This document shows positions 45,732 to 57,527 of a stretch of 64,000 nt of DNA, piece after piece. The DNA is from Strongyloides papillosus. Taxonomy: Eukaryota; Nematoda; Chromadorea; Rhabditida; Strongyloididae. The stretch's first letter is position 1; the number at the start of each line of letters is the position of its first letter. The notes under the pieces are model-generated. The model had not been told where the DNA came from. It made no database searches and was given only the letters and a program-made list of their open reading frames with translations. The position numbers and the translations under genes were made by a program. The stretch spans positions 124,001-188,000 of the forward strand of contig SRSI01000011.1 in NCBI GenBank assembly GCA_005656395.1, given 5' to 3'.

Positions 45732-46979
45732 TTAACTTGTTAAAGGACCATAACAGTTGTTACATGGCAATTCATGAGTTTCAATTACCGGGGAACAGTC
45801 ATCCATGGTACAAGGATTACTGTTATCAATTAGATGTGAAGAATCACCTCCACAATGTCCATCCTCAGAGCAATCATCTTGAGAAGTTATTTCATTCAAA
45901 CGATTTCTATTAGATTGTTTTGAATCACCGTCATTTTTACCGTTATTAGAATCTTGTTTCCCACTATTTTTTTGTTTTCTTGGAGATTGTCTTATATTTG
46001 ATCTTCTTAAATTATCCATAATATTCATCCCACCACCGATAGCTCTTTTTTTCTCTTCATCATCAAAATATGGTGCCCCATTCACTCCACCATTCATTCC
46101 ACCTGGTCTAAATGGTCTTGGAATAAGTGGAACAGGATTTGGCAAAGGAGGCATACCAGGTGGCAGAAACAAAGAAGCTTCCTTTCCACAACAAATATAC
46201 CTTCGAAGTTCCTTATTTATCTCACATCTATATCCTCTGGGACATGGTTGATAGTAACAATCACGTAATCTATTACCAAAATCAATTAATGCGGAATCTT
46301 CTGGATTTTGACAATTTAGACCACGACGAGGTTTTTGTCTAATTGTTGTTGTTATGACATGTGTAGTTGTGGTGACTTCTTCTTCTTCTTCACTCTCTGA
46401 AGGGGTTGTTGGTGGTAGAGTTGTTGTAGTTTTCTTGCTTTTCTTCGTTTTTTTAAATGTTCCTCCTTTGGATGACTTGCCGGATGATGAGATTTTTTTT
46501 ACTTTTTTGGTTTTTGGTCTAAGAATTACGGGTAGGAGGACTTCATTTAAGTCTGTTTTTTCTTCAGTTTCTTTTAATTCTTCTTCAATATCTGGTGATG
46601 AAGCTAGAAATATATTAATAATAATAATAACCTTTATAAACATACTTTTTTCATCAATAACAAGCTCTTCTTCTTCAGTTATAGCATCTTCCCAACAACA
46701 AAAATCTTGAAACCCTGGTATGAGAATTGGAAATCTCTCACAAACAATCCCTTTACCAGGACAAGATGATTTATTGTAAAAATTTAAACTCTGACTACAT
46801 GGTTGTAAATCTCCTAAAATAGGATGAATATAAGCCTTATTTCCAGAGGGACAGGTAATTCCTGAACCAGCATCTAAGAGAGCCTTCAATGGACTCCAAC
46901 CAATATGAAGAGAATTTATGCTAACCAATATTATAGAAATTAAAATACCAAGGCACAGAAAACAAATCTTATTAAACAT
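45732..46979 (-). CDS. Secreted Cys-rich protein with WR1/lustrin-like domains
   Basis: Probable exons 46646-46979 and 45732-46603 (401 residues). The 42-nt intron 46604-46645 has GTATG...CTAG ends and no stop, so the unspliced frame (415 residues) is also open. Signal peptide (MFNKICFLCLGILISIILVS), then a Cys module (CPSGNKAY...C...C...FCCW), an acidic/Lys-rich and Thr-rich linker (TTTLPPTTPSE), and a second module CYYQPCPRGYRCEINKELRRYICC, which fits the nematode WR1/lustrin Cys-rich repeat (CP-G-Y-C...CC). The tail is Asn/Asp-rich with CSEDGHCGG and CNNC. Probably extracellular, cuticle or matrix; function unknown. Converges with the channel gene 211 bp away. Confidence 0.8.
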   Translation of the reverse strand: MFNKICFLCLGILISIILVSINSLHIGWSPLKALLDAGSGITCPSGNKAYIHPILGDLQPCSQSLNFYNKSSCPGKGIVCERFPILIPGFQDFCCWEDAITEEEELVIDEKSMFIKVIIIINIFLASSPDIEEELKETEEKTDLNEVLLPVILRPKTKKVKKISSSGKSSKGGTFKKTKKSKKTTTTLPPTTPSESEEEEEVTTTTHVITTTIRQKPRRGLNCQNPEDSALIDFGNRLRDCYYQPCPRGYRCEINKELRRYICCGKEASLFLPPGMPPLPNPVPLIPRPFRPGGMNGGVNGAPYFDDEEKKRAIGGGMNIMDNLRRSNIRQSPRKQKNSGKQDSNNGKNDGDSKQSNRNRLNEITSQDDCSEDGHCGGDSSHLIDNSNPCTMDDCSPVIETHELPCNNCYGPLTS

Positions 46980-47596
46980 GGTAGTAAAAATTAAATGAAA
47001 TAAAAATTGCTACAACTATAAATTCTGCTTTTCGCAACAAGATCAACCTTCATATTTCACTATCTCCTAGACTTGTTTAATATATCTTGTCTGTACTTTA
47101 CTAATTTTTCTTCAAAGAACATTAATTAAAAGGTTGTGTCATTTTAATAAAAAATTTTTCAAATCTTTTGTTTTCTATGAAGTAAAAGTAAGATAATTGT
47201 TATTTTCAATTTAATTAAAATTCACTTTTATCCAATATTTTTATTTAGAAATCTTGTTTTTACAAAAGTTTAAATGTCAGTAGAGGTGACATATAATGCT
47301 AACGAGAACAGGTTGAGATATAATGTTACTTTATATCATTTTTGATAGTTTTAATTCTATGACTTTCTAATAATAATATTTTTTATTAATATTCTTTGTT
47401 ATTTGGTTTAATCATTATAATGCAATCTTTCAAATACCCTTTGATAACTACTATCAGATCAAGTGGTATGAACCTTATGATAACAACCATTAAAAGCCAC
47501 AATACTGTTAAGAAATAGGTAACAATTAAATGTGCATTTCTCCAAAAAAATCAGATACTAAAAGGAAAAAAATAATGTAGAAATAAATGCCTCCAA
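46980..47596. other. Divergent intergenic region, nothing recognised
   Basis: AT-rich 617 bp with presumed promoters of the WR1-type and CCZ1 genes. Confidence 0.5.
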
Positions 47597-49169
47597 ATGA
47601 ATTATAATCCATTTTATTATGGCTCTGGTATTCTTGCGGGGACTAAAGAAGTAACAATTTCCAAGCCAAATACATTTATAAAACTACTTCCATTGATAGA
47701 TTATTTTTTTGTTACTTGTCCTGAATTTGGAGCAAAAGAGGGTTTTGAGAAGGAACGCATTTTATTTTTCTACCCAACTGGGGAGGATCTAAAGAAACAA
47801 GTAAGTTTATGGAAACATTTTTCCATAGTACAATACAAATCCTTTACTTTGATAAAAACTACTAACATTTTAATTTCAATAGATTGATGTAACTGGATAC
47901 AGTGATGCTGTTTACAATTTCACTGATAATTTCCTTTCAAAATCCAAACCACCAAAGAATGTTGAGTTTGAACATCGTTATATAACAACAGACAAATATT
48001 CTCAAGTTATGATTCGAGTAGAAAATGGCCGTTTTACAATTGGATTATCATTAAAAAAGTAACAAATTCACCTAATTTCTCTAAAATAACTTTTTATTTT
48101 AAGAAAAGAGTGCAAAGAATCTGATTACATGATTCATTTGCAGACAATCAAGATTCAGTTAGTGAATTCTTACCTATTGTTTAAATTATTCAATGGTACA
48201 ATCACGAGGTATTTGGAGGATGACAAGGAGATTTGTAAGAGTATTCTAAATAACTTTTTTCTCGAATATCTTGATGTAATGAAACTTAATACAATGCCAC
48301 TGATTGATCTTTTTAATGGTGTTGATATGTTGCCTTTGAAACCACCACTTTTGTTGATGGTCGAGAGATTTGTGGCTCATTTAATTGATCATTTTCCGGA
48401 GATTGAAAAAATCATGATGTTATATCAAGATAGATTAGTTTGGCATTCAGTTCCAAAACAAGATTTACTTATACTGTTTACCTACGTTACAAAAAGTTTA
48501 TTATCTACATCAACCATCAATGAATTGCAACCAGAATCTTTCAATAGTCGACGATTATCTTTAACATTTGGGAGTGGAAAATTTATTGCTGGAATCCCAG
48601 AAAATGGAGAGGAGTGTAGAAAAGTGTTTTTAACAAATACAGAAAAGTTAAATGAAGTTGATGCCTTTAAAATGGTTGTTTTTAGATGCCTTAATGCAAC
48701 AATATGCCTTTTTATGAAAAAAGAACCTACATTAGATAGTTTAACTCCAATAGGAAAATACTTTGATTGCCACCTACCATCAGTGGCATCTGACTTAGGG
48801 GAGAACGTCATCATATCAATTAAACCTTTAATGCAAGATGTTCCGATCCATTACATATATCATAATCCCTTAACACTTTCTTTATCAACAAGTTTCGTTC
48901 CATCAACAGACTTGTCTTCACCTCGTCCTAACATAACAAAACACGTTTTAAAATTAACCCTGGAGACGTATGATCATTTTATCAATGAAAAAGATCCATA
49001 TGGTCATATTCAAGTTAAATCTAGTGATGATTGGTTTATTTATTTTAAAAAATTTAACTATCGTTTAGTTATCTTATTTTATTATGATCCTAATAATACT
49101 TCCAATGATAATACAGAATACTTTAATAGGATCTTAAAAAAGTATATGGAAAATATTCTGTTAGCTTAG
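47597..49169 (+). CDS. CCZ1: CCZ1 vacuolar fusion protein
   Basis: Exons 47597-47800, 47883-48058 and 48104-49169; 481 residues, practically the length of human CCZ1 (482). Recognisable stretches: PEFGAKEGFEKERILFFYP at the N-terminus, SYLLFKLFNGT in the middle, YQDRLVWHSVPKQDLLILF and the C-terminal part with YIYHNPLTLSLS. By family knowledge it forms the Mon1-Ccz1 complex, the exchange factor for Rab7 on late endosomes and autophagosomes, through longin domains. The donor of exon 2 is GTAAC and the acceptor of exon 3 TTTTAAG, keeping frame (SLKK/KECKES). Converges with the next gene 132 bp away. Confidence 0.92.
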
Positions 49170-49301
49170 AGAGATTTTTTAAAGACACACCTTAGAATGA
49201 AGTTTTTTAGGTATTTCAAGATTTAATTACCTGTAAAGTAAATGAAAATAAATAAATATTAAATTCGTTAATTATCATTAATATCATTCTCAAAAAAATA
49301 A

Positions 49302-50796
49302 TTATACAACTAAAAATGATGTTCTTGTTGGTTGGTTATTAAATAATGGAGATTGGAGGACGTTATTTGTTGTTTGTTGTTGGAGGGTAGGGAAATTTTG
49401 TTGTTGTGGAGCTCCATTTAATTGTTGTGATGTTTGTTGTAACATCGAAATAGGTTGGGTATTCAGCGGTTGTTGTGTTATATGGTCAATTGTACATTTG
49501 CAATCGTGCATGAAGATATTTCCAAAGTCTTCACATCTATCACACCATTTTAGGTTGAAAATGTCTTTACATGAGTTTGAGACAATATCCCATACGCATC
49601 CTTTTTGTTCGTACCTCTCTGAACCTGGTCTTATCTGATTAGCTTTTATAGCAGCTTCCACAGTTTCTTGAGCATGCTTTATTACGTCTATGTTTCCATT
49701 TTGTGGTGGTGTTGTAAATTGAATAGTTGGAGTTGGTATTATTGTTGCCGGTGATGATAATTGTGGGAGATTAAGTTGTTGAACTCCTTGTAAACCCCCA
49801 ACTTGTGTTGGTTCATTTTTAATAGGTACATTCGAAGAAGGTGTTGATTGTACAGGCATTCCAGGAACTGGTTTAGGATCAAGATTATTATAATTATTAT
49901 TAAATGATCCCTGATTTTGGATATTTCCCATATTTTGGGGGAAAATAAGATTTCCTAATCCTGTACCTGGAGGTTGTGGTAATAATTGTTGAACTGCACC
50001 AATAGCTTGTCTTAATGGTGTTTGTGTTGTTTGCATAACAGTAAATTTTGGAGAATGTGTCTGTGAAACACCACTACTTTTTTTTTCATTGTCATATTTT
50101 GATGTCTCCTGAACAATTATAGGGACTGGAACTCGGATTTGTTTATCATTATTATCCGAATACTCTGTATCAGTTGAATGCATGACCTCTGTTTGTTTTT
50201 TATTATCATTATTATTCTCTTCAATTGTGTTTGTTTGTAATGAATATGTATCTTTGTATTGATATGACTTTGGTGACATAGTTGTTCTTTGAAGGCTTTT
50301 CACTAATGCATCTTCCTTCAAAGCTTCATTAACAGTTATTGGTAAAAGAAGATTATCCTTCTGCTTTGATGTCCCTCCTTCAGTTGAGATATAACTAGTA
50401 GAACTCCTTATGGGAATGGATAATTCTTTTATTAAACGTGAAGGTTGCCCATCAATAGAGAACGATTTTATAGTTGCTAAATAAAGAATTAAAAAATCAA
50501 GAATTAATAATTAAAATTTTTTAAAAACTTGTTTTACATAATGTGTCTTTAATTACATATTAGGTGAAAAAGATTATCATACCTCCGTGTTGAACGATTT
50601 TATAGTCATTTTTATAACGGTCATCTCTAGGGATACCTTTGGAAACTCCACTTCGTTGAAGAGGACTAATGTTGACCATTCTTATACGAGTAGGTTGATT
50701 AATAGTTCCTTGAGATTCATTTTGAAGGATAATGTTATCTTGAGATTGGATTAGTGTAAAATATATGTATAGGATATAAAATAAAAGTGATAGCAT
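49302..50796 (-). CDS. Secreted Gln/Asn/Pro-rich protein with a six-Cys cluster
   Basis: Exons 50583-50796 (signal peptide MLSLLFYILYIYFTLIQSQ) and 49302-50476, 106-nt phase-1 intron; 462 residues. The bulk is Gln-, Asn- and Pro-rich and probably disordered. Near the C-terminus sits a compact Cys cluster (GCVWDIVSNSCKDIF, WCDRCEDFGN, HDCKC) of six cysteines with conserved aromatic residues, likely a small disulfide domain. A Gln-rich tail (QQTSQQLNGAPQQQNFP) follows. I do not recognise the family; by signal peptide it is secreted. Confidence 0.75.
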
Positions 50797-51678
50797 AATA
50801 ATAAAAAATATTTAGTGTTTACAGAAATGAAAAATTGGTATAATTACAAAAATGTAACAGGTATTTAAATTATACTTCTATTTTCAATGTATTTCTATAC
50901 AATGATGTCAGTGAAATTATATATAATATCTAAAGTAAAGATATGTAAAGGAATTACACAATAAAAGTTTGCATGAATGAATTGATACAATTTTATTGAA
51001 TGATCTATATTGTAAAATAAAATAAAGTAAAAAAATATACTTTTTTAAATATCTTGAACTATTTTTTTTTATAATACTTAAATAAAATATATAATTAATG
51101 TTAAAGATAGGTAATGAAAAGATTAATATGAAGAGATTATAATATAATGTTTATTTTTTTCCTTCAATTTAGGGAATAAAAATAAAAAGTGGTAGACTAG
51201 ACAATAATTATTTAACTAGTTAATACTTTTGATAAAACCATCTGTTAAATACACTAAAAGCATGAAATTTGCTTTTAATTAATTATTTGTTTATAACTTA
51301 TCTTTTATATCTTAATGGATATTGTTAAGTAATGAGAAAAATGTAACCTTGATAAAATACTACATACTATTTTTATAAGCACTAATAGAATAATGATAAT
51401 AAAGTAACCATTATTAATTGTACAGATAAAATAGGAGAAATCAGGTAAATTGATAAAATTAAATAAAGTTATAGTATTATGAATAGGTTAAAATTTTAAA
51501 TAGAAATTTGTTATTAACAACCTATTTAGGTCACTTAAAATATAAAATCCCTTTTTAAATACAAAATAAATATTAAGCCATTTGTTATTCAAAAAATTAA
51601 ATATTTAAATTTTGGAGAGGTTTTATCATCTTTCATAGATGATTTGTTCAATTCTTTTTAATCATAAATTTTTTCTGT
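50797..51678. other. Divergent intergenic region, nothing recognised
   Basis: AT-rich 882 bp with presumed promoters on both sides. Confidence 0.5.
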
Positions 51679-52620
51679 ATGTTAGAGGTGCTGTTTTTTG
51701 TTACAACAATACTTTTTGCTTTTTTTTCATGTAGTCAGGATGGACGCGGATCAAAAAATCGTGTTCCTGGAAATTTATTGTTAACATCAAATTTTGATAA
51801 AAAGACGAGGCATTCAAGTGGTTTACCAAGTAATAAATTATCACAAAATGTTAAAAAAGCCTATAAACAAATGAAAAGTAAACAACTAGAGGAAGAGAAG
51901 TGTAATAAAGAGATAAATGAAATTCAAGTGGAAATTCATAATGATTGTTTAAATGTAAATAAAAATGAATCTTCTAGTAAAAAAAGTCCAACATACAAAC
52001 AAACAAAAAATGAAAGTGCTGAATCACTGGATAAAACACAAACTTATGAAGAAGCTATTACAAAAAGCACTGAAAAATTATCAATAGAAAATAAATCCTC
52101 AGATGTTCCCAAGACAAAACGTCAAAGGAGAAAGGACAAAAAAGCATTAAATACCTCCCAAAAGGTGGCATCTGGAAGACTAGAAAAAACCTGTAAAGAC
52201 GATATAATATCAATAATTAAAATAGAGAATCTATTTAAAAAGTTTAGTGATTCCACCAAGGATCCAATTGAAGAAGTAGTTAAGGAGAGGTCTAAAGTGG
52301 CAACAAAAACTCAGTACCAATTTAGAGAAAAACCCCCTCCGGAACCAATTGATAATGAATCATCACTAATCATACTACCACCAAGTGTAAATATTCAAAA
52401 ATGTGCTGATAGAAATGAACCAAATAAAGTAATCCAACCAGAGATGATAAAAAGAACCAAAAAAGAACAAAAAATGGTTGAAGGGACATGGTACAATAAA
52501 ATCCTTGATGAAAATACTTTAGATGATGTCCCCTCTGATTGGGATGAAAACAGGAGACCAAAGAAAAAGAAAAAAGTTAAGAGTAATTTTGATAAAGAAT
52601 ATGATAATATAATAATTTAA
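51679..52620 (+). CDS. Lys/Glu-rich protein with N-terminal hydrophobic segment
   Basis: Single exon, 313 residues. The N-terminus (MLEVLFFVTTILFAFFSCS) is a signal peptide or signal anchor; the rest is very charged, Lys-rich and probably disordered, with possible basic targeting runs (KTKRQRRKDKK, RPKKKKKVK). A hydrophobic start with a basic, Trp-poor, low-complexity body resembles ER-anchored proteins such as metadherin/LYRIC, which have one N-terminal membrane segment and a Lys-rich tail with a WxxxxxDxWxE motif. Here WYNKILDENTLDDVPSDWDEN is comparable in place. That resemblance is an inference, not an assignment. Confidence 0.65.
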   Translation: MLEVLFFVTTILFAFFSCSQDGRGSKNRVPGNLLLTSNFDKKTRHSSGLPSNKLSQNVKKAYKQMKSKQLEEEKCNKEINEIQVEIHNDCLNVNKNESSSKKSPTYKQTKNESAESLDKTQTYEEAITKSTEKLSIENKSSDVPKTKRQRRKDKKALNTSQKVASGRLEKTCKDDIISIIKIENLFKKFSDSTKDPIEEVVKERSKVATKTQYQFREKPPPEPIDNESSLIILPPSVNIQKCADRNEPNKVIQPEMIKRTKKEQKMVEGTWYNKILDENTLDDVPSDWDENRRPKKKKKVKSNFDKEYDNIII

Positions 52621-53692
52621 ATTTTATTTTTCTTAAATAACATAATTTTAACACAATATCATCTCAAATAAAATACAATAAATCATATATATTGAGTGTA
52701 TTTTTATTTTTGTATTCAATGGTTTAGATTTTAGTAATAATTTAAACTTTTATCATAATCACCAATAATTACTTTTTCTACCACAAAAGTACACTTTTTT
52801 TTTTATAAATTTGTCTAATTTTACCTAAAGTCGTTTTTGTAAAAACAATTTAGTATAAATTATTATAAATTTCATACCTTGCAAAGTTTTTTAACAAAAT
52901 ATTTAACGAATACTAGAACAATAATTTATGTGAAAATATTGTAATAATAAATTATCAGTAAGGAATTTAATATTTTAGATTATGTAAATTTAATTTTTAA
53001 ACAAGTTATTATAATTATGTTTTCATTATTATCAATGCATAAAAAATTTCGGATAAATTTACTCAGATAAAATCTACCAAAACATTAATTTTTATCCAAA
53101 ATATTATTTTTAAATATTGGATAGTGTCAAAACTAGCTTTATTATATTATTTTTATGATTAATTAATTAATACATTCACTTTGTATATGTATAGAAATCG
53201 TTTACGAAAATTTTTAACATGGATAATTTTTTTTAATAGAAAATATTACATTATGATCACTTGTTGAAGTGTTATTAAGAGACTAAACACACTATTAAAA
53301 TTTGATCTAAATAAGAAATCACAAATTTTCTTTTCAATAGATAGCTTTTAAAGATAGATAAAACTTTTCTAAATAGTTCGTTATTTTCTATATAAGAAAA
53401 TAAATATTACACAAAATATTCAGTAAATAAACTGTTCAATTAAAAAAAAAATTTACAAATTTTATAGAAAAAGAATTTTTATTTTTAACAGCTTCAAATG
53501 TATTATATTTTTCAATGATAACAACATTTTTCATGTTAAAGCAGATTTATTCTTTATTTAACAATACAATATTTAAGATATTAATATGTTTAACAAACAC
53601 TGTTGAAAAAGTGTTACTTTTTATAGCAGTATAGTGATCCAAAGGTGAATAGAATAGGTGTCCAGTTGAAGTTAGAAAGTGAAAGGTAAAGT
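52621..53692. other. Intergenic, 1.1 kb, nothing recognised
   Basis: AT-rich 3' flank of two converging genes. No ORF or repeat recognised. Confidence 0.5.
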
Positions 53693-55645
53693 TTAGCATC
53701 CTCCACCACAAGATGATCCACCTCCACATGAAGATCCTCCACCGCATGATGATCCTCCTCCGCAGGAGCTTCCACCTAAAATTTAAAATTCCGTTATAAT
53801 CTTGCTTTCTAGTAAAACTTTTCGAAAATATCTTGATATCTTTTATCAAAATATTTCAAATATTGTATTTTTAAGATTATTTACCTCCACAGCCACCGCC
53901 ACCTGAAATGTATTTGTTAAAAATAATCATAAAAAAGGATATTTATATTAATGAGCTTCGAGAACGAAATCGTTAAGTATGATTTAATATTAATATCTTA
54001 CCTCCTCCACATGAAGATCCTCCACCACATGATGATCCTCCTCCGCAGGAGCTTCCACCTAAAATTTAAAATTCCGTTATAATCTTGCTTTCTAATAAAA
54101 CTTTTCCAAAATATCTTGATATCTTTTATCAAAATATTTCAAATATTGTATTTTTAAGATTATTTACCTCCACAGCCACCGCCACCTGAAATGTATTTGT
54201 TAAAAATAATCATAAAAAAGGATATTTATATTAGTGAGACTCATGAACAAAATTGTTAGATATAATTTTTATACTAATAACTTACCTCCTCCACATGAAG
54301 ATCCTCCACCACATGATGATCCACCTCCGCATGAGCTTCCACCTAAAATTTGGAGATGCATTATAATATTGCTTTATAATAAAAATTTTTGTAAATAATC
54401 TTGATGTCTTTTATCAAAATATTTCAATATTGTGTTTTTAAAATTATTTACCTCCACAGCCACCGCCACCTGAAATGTATTTGTTAAAAATTATCAAAAA
54501 AAGGTATTTTTATTAGCTAGCTTTGAGAGCAATATCGTTAAATATAATTTAACGTAACGGTGGACATTCGCTTGCTCATGAGTTGCCGATGGGCATACAA
54601 AATGGTATAAATTTTTATTCATACAAAATTTGGGTAGCGAATTTTTTCAAGTTCGATGAGTAGACTGTTTGTACCTATCCCCTATATGCAGTAATTAGTG
54701 ACGGCAATGCATTCACCGGGAATACAGTGCTCCAGTTTCATCAAAAAATGAATGAAACCCGTGTACTTTCTTCGAAAAAATGATAAAAAATGTGTAGTAA
54801 TACTATGAAACTAAAATTGTAAAAAATACAAAAAGTGCCTTTTCGCTTGTCCATAATTTGTATGTTAAAAAAAACCATTTCGCATACCCAGAGACAAGCG
54901 AGTGTCTTTTTTTCGCGATTTAACACTTATATCTTACCTCCACCGCAGCCACCGCCACAACTTGGAGCTGGTGCAGAGCAACCTCCACCACATGAGCTTC
55001 CACCACCGCAAGATGATCCACCACCACATGAAGATCCTCCACCACATGAGCTACCACCACCACAACCACTATCACATCCACCACCACCTAAAATTTGAAA
55101 ATGCATTAGAAGTTTGCTTTATTAATAAAGTTTTTGTAAATATCTTAGTATCTTCTTTCAAAATATTTCTAATATTTTATTTTTAAAATTATTTACCTCC
55201 ACAGCCACCTAAAATGTATTGGTTAAAAATAATCATTATAAAAAAATATTTCTATTAGTGAGCTTCAACACACAGAAAAAAAGCATCATTTTCCATCGTG
55301 CTAGTGATCATATTCGAAATTCTATATTTCAGCAATGAATATTATAATACAATATGATGAAAAATGATTTAATTATAAAAATTAATTACTAGCACGACGA
55401 AAAACGATATTTATTTTTCTTTGTGAAAAACAAAATCGTTTTATATAATTTAACACTAATATCTTACCTCCACAACTTGGAGCTGGAGCAGAGCAGCCTC
55501 CACCGCAACTTGGAGCAGGAGCAGAACATCCTCCACCACAGGAACTTCCACAACTACTGCCGCCACCACCACCACCTCCGAAGAGGAAGGCTTCAGTTGC
55601 TAATGAAGCAGCAAGAATTCCAACGATACATGTAAAGAATTTCAT
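53693..55645 (-). CDS. Secreted Gly/Cys-rich protein from repeated microexons
   Basis: Nine exons: 55468-55645, 55197-55208, 54938-55087, 54452-54469, 54286-54342, 54168-54185, 54002-54058, 53885-53902, 53693-53775; every intron is phase 1 and the frame holds throughout (196 residues). Signal peptide MKFFTCIVGILAASLATEA, then Gly and Cys in GGGCSAPAPSC, GGSSCGGGSSCGGG and GGGCG patterns to the final GGGC. Three exons are the same 18-nt unit (GGGCG) and two are 57-nt units differing at few bases; the flanking introns are also near copies, so a ~290-bp exon-pair module was duplicated. Likely a disulfide-linked structural protein of cuticle, eggshell or secretion. Two MITEs sit in introns (54554-54917, 55269-55425). 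Confidence 0.85.
54554..54917. mobile_element. Intronic MITE, 364 bp, with 7-bp target duplication
   Basis: Inserted in the intron between exons 3 and 4. ATTTAAC stands on both sides (54547-54553 and 54918-54924), and paralogous introns show it once, so it is a target site duplication. The ends are imperfect inverted repeats around ggacattcgcttg / caagcgagtgtc. A related copy lies at 60,060-60,450. Confidence 0.8.
55269..55425. mobile_element. Intronic MITE, about 157 bp, with ~40-bp inverted ends
   Basis: In intron 1. The left end cacacagaaaaaaagcatca... tcgtgctagtgat and the right end ...attactagcacgacga...ctttgtg are reverse complements with a few mismatches. The right half matches the repeat at 12,390-12,480. 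Confidence 0.7.
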
Positions 55646-56773
55646 TTTATGATTAATAATTAAGGCAGGTATTACGTATTAACAATATTGTTTTATGAAA
55701 GTGATAAATTCTTTTGGCAAATTAAGAATTCGTTACTTACAAATAAAAATAAAAATGAATACATTGCTTATATAGTATAAAGTAATTGATATATGACCCT
55801 TAGGCAATGATAATGTGTTATTAAGATGTAAAAAACAACAAAATTTCGTTCTAAATAATACTTTTTGATGATTGGCAATAAAACATCCCTTTTGAAACTA
55901 GTTCTTTTGACATTAAAAAAAGATGCCGGATTGGTAATGTTTTTCTCTATATTTGTATACTATGATAATGCAGTATTTTATGATGTTATATGGAAAACAA
56001 AAATAAAAATTATTTTTTAATTATGTATATTTTTTCTGAACAAGTTATATACTCCTTAAAAAGGTTTATTAATTGATTTTATTTATTATGATGAAGAAGA
56101 ACGTGACAATAGTATAATAATGGACATTAAAAAGAAAAGTTAATAACATATAATGATTCTTAAGAGTCTCTCCGTGTTCAAATAGTATAAGAGTAAGTAT
56201 TAGTTATCCTTTATTGATAAATGGTAATAAATCTTCTTTTTAAGAAGTTCATTATATCACCTTTTAACTCTATTATTATATTACATAATAATAAAAAAAA
56301 CAATACTTAACAAATCTATAAAAAATAACCAGATATATTTTAATTTATAAAGATTGCGATATTTGTTATCAAAAGTTTAAATATAATAAAAAAATATATT
56401 TCACTTTACCATTATTAGGGTATGTTAAGTGATACTTTAACTTTTTTTTTGTATACGTTACTCACTTTATATTAAACAAGTTTTGGTCAAATCATTTAAA
56501 ACTCTTTTATATACCTCTTCCTTCTGTATCATTGAAATGGTATTATCACTTTTTAAATATATACAGAAGGATAATATTAAATTAATCTTTATTTTAAAGA
56601 ATATTATTTCTAACATTTGATATATGTATCATTTTCGTGACTTCTTATACCTTACGTTTGAGTGTGGGTAGTGCTCTAACTTTATTAATATAATCAAAAA
56701 TTTTCCTATAAATATATCAATATTTGCCTTAAAAATTATTCATTTCAAAAATACTCTATTTTTATAATTTATT
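55646..56773. other. Divergent intergenic region, 1.1 kb
   Basis: AT-rich sequence holding promoters of the Gly/Cys-rich gene and the pepsin-inhibitor-like gene. Nothing else recognised. Confidence 0.5.
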
Positions 56774-57313
56774 ATGGTCAAATTTTTTATCTTATTTTCA
56801 TTATTCTCAATTGTTTCAACTCAAATTTATGTACCTCCTGCAGGTTCAACTGGATGTGTAGTTACTGGTAAAAAGCTTTTTTCTAATGGAAATTATATTA
56901 GAGAGTTAAACAATGAGGAAGTTAATGATATAGCAAAATACCAAAAGGAGATGGCAGAGTATAAAAAGAAGATTGACAGTGCTTTTGAGAATGCTGAAAA
57001 TCTCGAGAAGGAGGGATCAAAACCACCACCAGTTCCTGTTAAACCAAATTTACCAGCTTTCTGTCTCGGGAAAGATACAGTTTCATATGTCTTAGCCGGA
57101 TGTAAAGTTCAAGTATGTTTTATTCTTAATAAATAAATCATTAAAATGATTTATAATTTTCAGAATTATAAAGTATACGTTAATTCACAATATGTAAGAG
57201 ATCTTGAAGCTGATGAGAGAAAGAAACTTGATCAATTCATTGATGCTATGACTAATAGCAAGGCAAATGAGAAAAAACCACAAATAAACCTTGATTTTTG
57301 TCATGAATTTTAA
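56774..57313 (+). CDS. Pepsin-inhibitor-3-like aspartic protease inhibitor
   Basis: Exons 56774-57112 and 57164-57313, 51-nt phase-0 intron; 162 residues. Signal peptide MVKFFILFSLFSIVST, then two related repeats as in Ascaris PI-3 (inhibitor family I33): GCVVTGKKLFSNGNYIRELN and GCKVQNYKVYVNSQYVRDLE, each followed by a charged helix (DIAKYQKEMAEYKKK, RKKLDQFIDAM). A Pro-rich linker (KPPPVPVKPNLPAFC) separates them. The family inhibits pepsin and cathepsin E by adding a strand to the protease active-site flap; nematode members protect parasites in the gut or regulate their own proteases. The ORF is intact and complete. The neighbouring decayed locus runs towards it. Confidence 0.88.
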
Positions 57314-57344
57314 ATACCACATTGTAATAATATGATTAATAAAA

Positions 57345-57527
57345 TTAAACAATTTCACAAGCTTGTTTTTTTTGATCTTGTGATACTTTAGTATTCTCGT
57401 CTTTGACTGCGATCCAGAAACTAATGCAATCAGCACAATCTTTGACATACTTCGTATATACAGTCGTAAGTTGATTGACAACTCCTTCTGCTTCATTCTT
57501 ACAACAATCAGTTTTGAAATCAGCGAT
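57345..57527 (-). pseudogene. Orphan Cys-containing coding fragment
   Basis: A 60-codon open stretch without ATG reads IADFKTDCCKNEAEGVV... with KDCADCISFW and KKQACEIV before a stop. The spaced cysteines look like coding sequence of a secreted protein, but no exon joins to it. It may be a gene fragment or a missed last exon. Not assigned. Confidence 0.35.

Noticed and set aside
46114..46710. Plus-strand ORFs opposite the WR1-type gene
   Set aside because: Low-complexity shadows of its Thr/Ser and Gly/Pro-rich codons; no independent evidence.
54835..55186. Two plus-strand ORFs with Pro/His-rich repeats
   Set aside because: Antisense shadows of the Gly/Cys-rich exons; the minus-strand reading has consistent splice sites and phase.
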